Of a DNA stretch of 64,000 nt, positions 62,428-64,000 are shown piece by piece (within the stretch, counting starts at the first letter, position 1; each line of letters begins with the position of its first letter). Under the pieces are notes generated by a model, which saw nothing but the letters and a program-made list of their open reading frames with translations, was not told the DNA's origin and did not search any database. A program made the translations under genes and the position numbers. The DNA comes from Gammaproteobacteria bacterium (GTDB taxonomy: Bacteria > Pseudomonadota > Gammaproteobacteria > Steroidobacterales > Steroidobacteraceae), in NCBI GenBank assembly GCA_003164785.1, contig PLUE01000069.1:434001-498000 (forward strand), given 5' to 3'.

Positions 62428-62439
62428 TTTAGATTTCTA

Positions 62440-62763
62440 ATGGAACAAGATTACGCAAAAGCATTTCGAGTGATTCGCGCGGCATTCGGACTTCGACAGT
62501 CCGAACTTGCCGAGCGGATGCCGATCACCGCAAGCCAATTGTCGCTAATCGAGGCCGGCAAGCGCCAGCCTAGCCTGCGCGTTGTGAATGCTTTAGCGGA
62601 CGCCGTGAGCATACCGGCGGCGCTCATTTCAGTACTTGCCTCTAATGCGGTGGAGGTGGAGTCCAAGTCAGATGACGACATATCGGACTTGGCACGTGCA
62701 CTTTTACGGCTATTGGTTTCAGCAAAGGGCGACCCGCAGCGCTCTTTGAGATTTCGGGACTAG
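62440..62763 (+). CDS. XRE-family helix-turn-helix protein of the retron-like locus
   Basis: 107 residues. The HTH_3/XRE domain is clear: FRVIRAAFGLRQSELAERMPITASQLSLIEAGKRQPSLRVVNALADAVSIP (residues about 9-60, one domain). The C-terminal half (DDDISDLARALLRLLVSAKGD) is helical and unfamiliar. It ends 6 nt before the reverse transcriptase start. Some retron groups carry such an HTH protein as the effector or regulator beside RT and RNA; that is the likely role here, but toxin or repressor function cannot be told apart by sequence. Confidence 0.85.
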   Translation: MEQDYAKAFRVIRAAFGLRQSELAERMPITASQLSLIEAGKRQPSLRVVNALADAVSIPAALISVLASNAVEVESKSDDDISDLARALLRLLVSAKGDPQRSLRFRD

Positions 62764-62769
62764 ATCGCT

Positions 62770-63705
62770 GTGAAGCCCGTCCTTTCCGTCAGGGATTTCG
62801 CACGGAGGGTTGGAAGCACAGCAACTCGCCTGAACCAGATAGCCGAGGATATTAAATTCCACTATCGGCCGTTCTCCGAAATGGATGCCAAGAAGCAAAA
62901 GGTCAGACAGTTCAGAGATCCAAGCCCTGAGCTCAAGCAGATCCAAAAAAAGATAAGCAGATTATTAGCCGCCATCGCATTCAGCGATCTTGCGCACGGG
63001 GGCGTCACTGGCAAGTCACCGCGCTCCAATGCCACCCCGCATCTCGGACAGCGATGTGTCGTAAATGTTGACGTAAAAGGCTTCTTTCCCAATGTGCGCC
63101 ATTACATCGTGTATAGATTATTTCAGAGCGAACTCGGGTGTGGTCGAGACGTCGCGCGTTTGTTGACACGGCTTACCACGCTGGATGCCGGCCTGCCTCA
63201 AGGCGCTCCGAGCAGCAATGCCATTGCGAATTTGCTGCTAACGGATGTGGTTGATAAACCCGTGTCCTTTGTAGCCACAAAAATGAACGTCGAAGCCACA
63301 CGCTTCGTCGACGATTTTACTTTTTCGGGAAATGAGCCGAGACCACTTATCAATGCCACAGCAAAAGCGTTGTCAAGACGCCGGTTGTCCATATGGCGCA
63401 AGAACGGAAAGTTTCAGCCAACGCCTAAACTTAAAATCAAACCAAATTCGCAACGTCAAGAAGTCACCGGCCTGGTAGTGAACGGAGGATCAGGTCCGAG
63501 TCTATCGAGAGATCGCCGCGACGCGGTTCGGGCCGCCATTTTTCAACTCGTTAGTATTACCGACGCCTCCTCTCGCAGTAAAGCGCTCGAATCAATTCGA
63601 GGGCGAATCAGTCACGTCAGAACTTACAATCATGGGTCCGCGTTACGCCTAGAGAAGTATCTAACGACGTGTCTTGGCAAAACCTCGACTGAGAGGCCCA
63701 GGTGA
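62770..63705 (+). CDS. Retron-type reverse transcriptase
   Basis: 311 residues from GTG 62770, the usual retron RT length. RT motifs in order: FSDLAHGGVTGKSPRSNATPH, containing the retron signature NAxxH (N-A-T-P-H); NVDVKGFFPNV with the first catalytic Asp; GLPQGAPSSNAIANLL; TRFVDDFTFSG, an FVDD variant of the YxDD active site; and QEVTGLVVNGG, with the retron VTG motif. All three catalytic Asp are present. It should copy the upstream RNA into a branched RNA-DNA molecule. The gene follows the HTH gene by 6 nt, and its stop overlaps the next ORF by 4 nt. Confidence 0.93.
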   Translation: MKPVLSVRDFARRVGSTATRLNQIAEDIKFHYRPFSEMDAKKQKVRQFRDPSPELKQIQKKISRLLAAIAFSDLAHGGVTGKSPRSNATPHLGQRCVVNVDVKGFFPNVRHYIVYRLFQSELGCGRDVARLLTRLTTLDAGLPQGAPSSNAIANLLLTDVVDKPVSFVATKMNVEATRFVDDFTFSGNEPRPLINATAKALSRRRLSIWRKNGKFQPTPKLKIKPNSQRQEVTGLVVNGGSGPSLSRDRRDAVRAAIFQLVSITDASSRSKALESIRGRISHVRTYNHGSALRLEKYLTTCLGKTSTERPR

Positions 63706-63878
63706 CGCTGCCTAAAAGCACGCTACCTGACGGTAGCGAGATACTTGAACGACGAACGAATCAGGGCGGGGGTGCTAAGGTCATCGACCGCCTTGCTAAA
63801 CTTATCGGTAATTTCCCGATATGGTTCCCGGAAACATGTCTCGATGCGATCGTGGATGACGTTGAAAATGTTTGTTAG
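63702..63878 (+). CDS. Small ORF overlapping the RT stop
   Basis: 58 codons from GTG 63702, whose GTGA overlaps the reverse transcriptase stop by 4 nt, a layout suggesting translational coupling. The product starts MTLPKSTLPDGSEILERR and ends FPIWFPETCLDAIVDDVENVC. I recognise no domain. It ends 11 nt into the following ORF, so the three frames form a chain. Either it is a genuine small partner or a remnant; the coupling favours a real gene. Confidence 0.5.
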   Translation: MTLPKSTLPDGSEILERRTNQGGGAKVIDRLAKLIGNFPIWFPETCLDAIVDDVENVC

Positions 63879-64000
63879 CGTCGTCTCCGGAGAATTGGCC
63901 GGTCTTGGCATTGCACGCTTGATATCCAAGCGCGCCGGAATGGCGATTATTGAGTTTTTTGCCGGTCCGGAACAGGATGTGCAACCCCGGTATGAGGTGC
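63868..64000 (+). CDS. N-terminal part of a gene running off the window
   Basis: An open frame from ATG 63868 to the window end (44 codons, no stop). It reads VVSGELAGLGIARLISKRAG and MAIIEFFAGPEQDVQPRYEV, which looks like the small N-terminal barrel of RapA/SNF2-type helicases found in phage-defence clusters (a short G-x-G-x-V... then VEFF pattern). The likeness is faint. It overlaps the 58-residue ORF by 11 nt, so it belongs to the same transcript as the RT. Confidence 0.4.
   Translation, partial: MFVSVVSGELAGLGIARLISKRAGMAIIEFFAGPEQDVQPRYEV

Noticed and set aside
62770..63705. RT as part of a diversity-generating retroelement
   Set aside because: The motif is GLPQGAPSS, not the IGxxxSQ typical of DGR RTs, and no template/variable repeat pair was seen.
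62770..63705. RT as a group II intron protein
   Set aside because: It is 311 residues, with no maturase or endonuclease domain, and carries the retron NAxxH and VTG motifs.
1..64000. CRISPR array, tRNA or rRNA genes
   Set aside because: No regularly spaced direct repeats, cloverleaf-like segments or conserved rRNA stretches were seen on either strand.

Overview
The window is high-GC bacterial chromosome. TonB-dependent receptors, EmrAB/NodT-type tripartite efflux, Tat-exported DUF1552 and DUF1592 proteins, PEP-CTERM proteins and many SDR, GMC and NTF2-like enzymes point to a soil or freshwater gammaproteobacterium, perhaps of the Steroidobacteraceae/Nevskiales kind. The lineage is an inference from gene content. 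No rRNA, tRNA or CRISPR array was found.

Layout. 0-5 kb: tail of a DUF3237 gene, then a four-gene efflux operon on the minus strand (MarR, NodT, EmrA, EmrB; every junction overlaps by 4 nt). 5.4-10 kb: a GGDEF/EAL signalling protein and a MASE1 histidine kinase. 10-18 kb: a minus-strand exported cluster with DUF1592, DUF1552, a secreted-repeat protein, a triheme cytochrome c and an alpha/beta hydrolase lacking its nucleophile serine. 18-21 kb: an overlapping aldo/keto reductase, HAD phosphatase and Hsp70 operon. 21-56 kb: a large accessory catabolic region. It holds a methyltransferase, esterases, a carotenoid/stilbene oxygenase, ADH, ALDH, two TonB receptors, two GMC oxidoreductases, three SDRs, metallo-beta-lactamase-fold hydrolases, a P450, a CMD protein, a hydroxyisobutyrate-dehydrogenase-like enzyme, NTF2-like proteins, serine beta-lactamase-fold esterases, a phytoene-desaturase-like FAD enzyme, an MFS carrier, and MarR and GntR regulators. 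Together they look like uptake and stepwise oxidation of a hydrophobic cyclic substrate (terpenoid, steroid or lignin-like). The substrate cannot be read from sequence. 56-60 kb: small lipoproteins, gene remnants and two tandem PEP-CTERM phosphodiester glycosidases. 60-64 kb: a visibly more AT-rich mobile/defence island.

The island is the most interesting part. It starts with a tyrosine recombinase whose end carries what looks like a 7-bp deletion that removed the catalytic tyrosine. Next come a ribbon-helix-helix gene overlapping an unknown gene, then a retron-like locus. That locus has a strong sigma-70 promoter, about 340 nt of dense RNA hairpins with no ORF, a 74-residue helical protein, an XRE-type HTH protein and a reverse transcriptase with the retron NAxxH and VTG motifs. 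A 58-residue ORF overlaps the RT stop by 4 nt, and a further gene runs off the window end.
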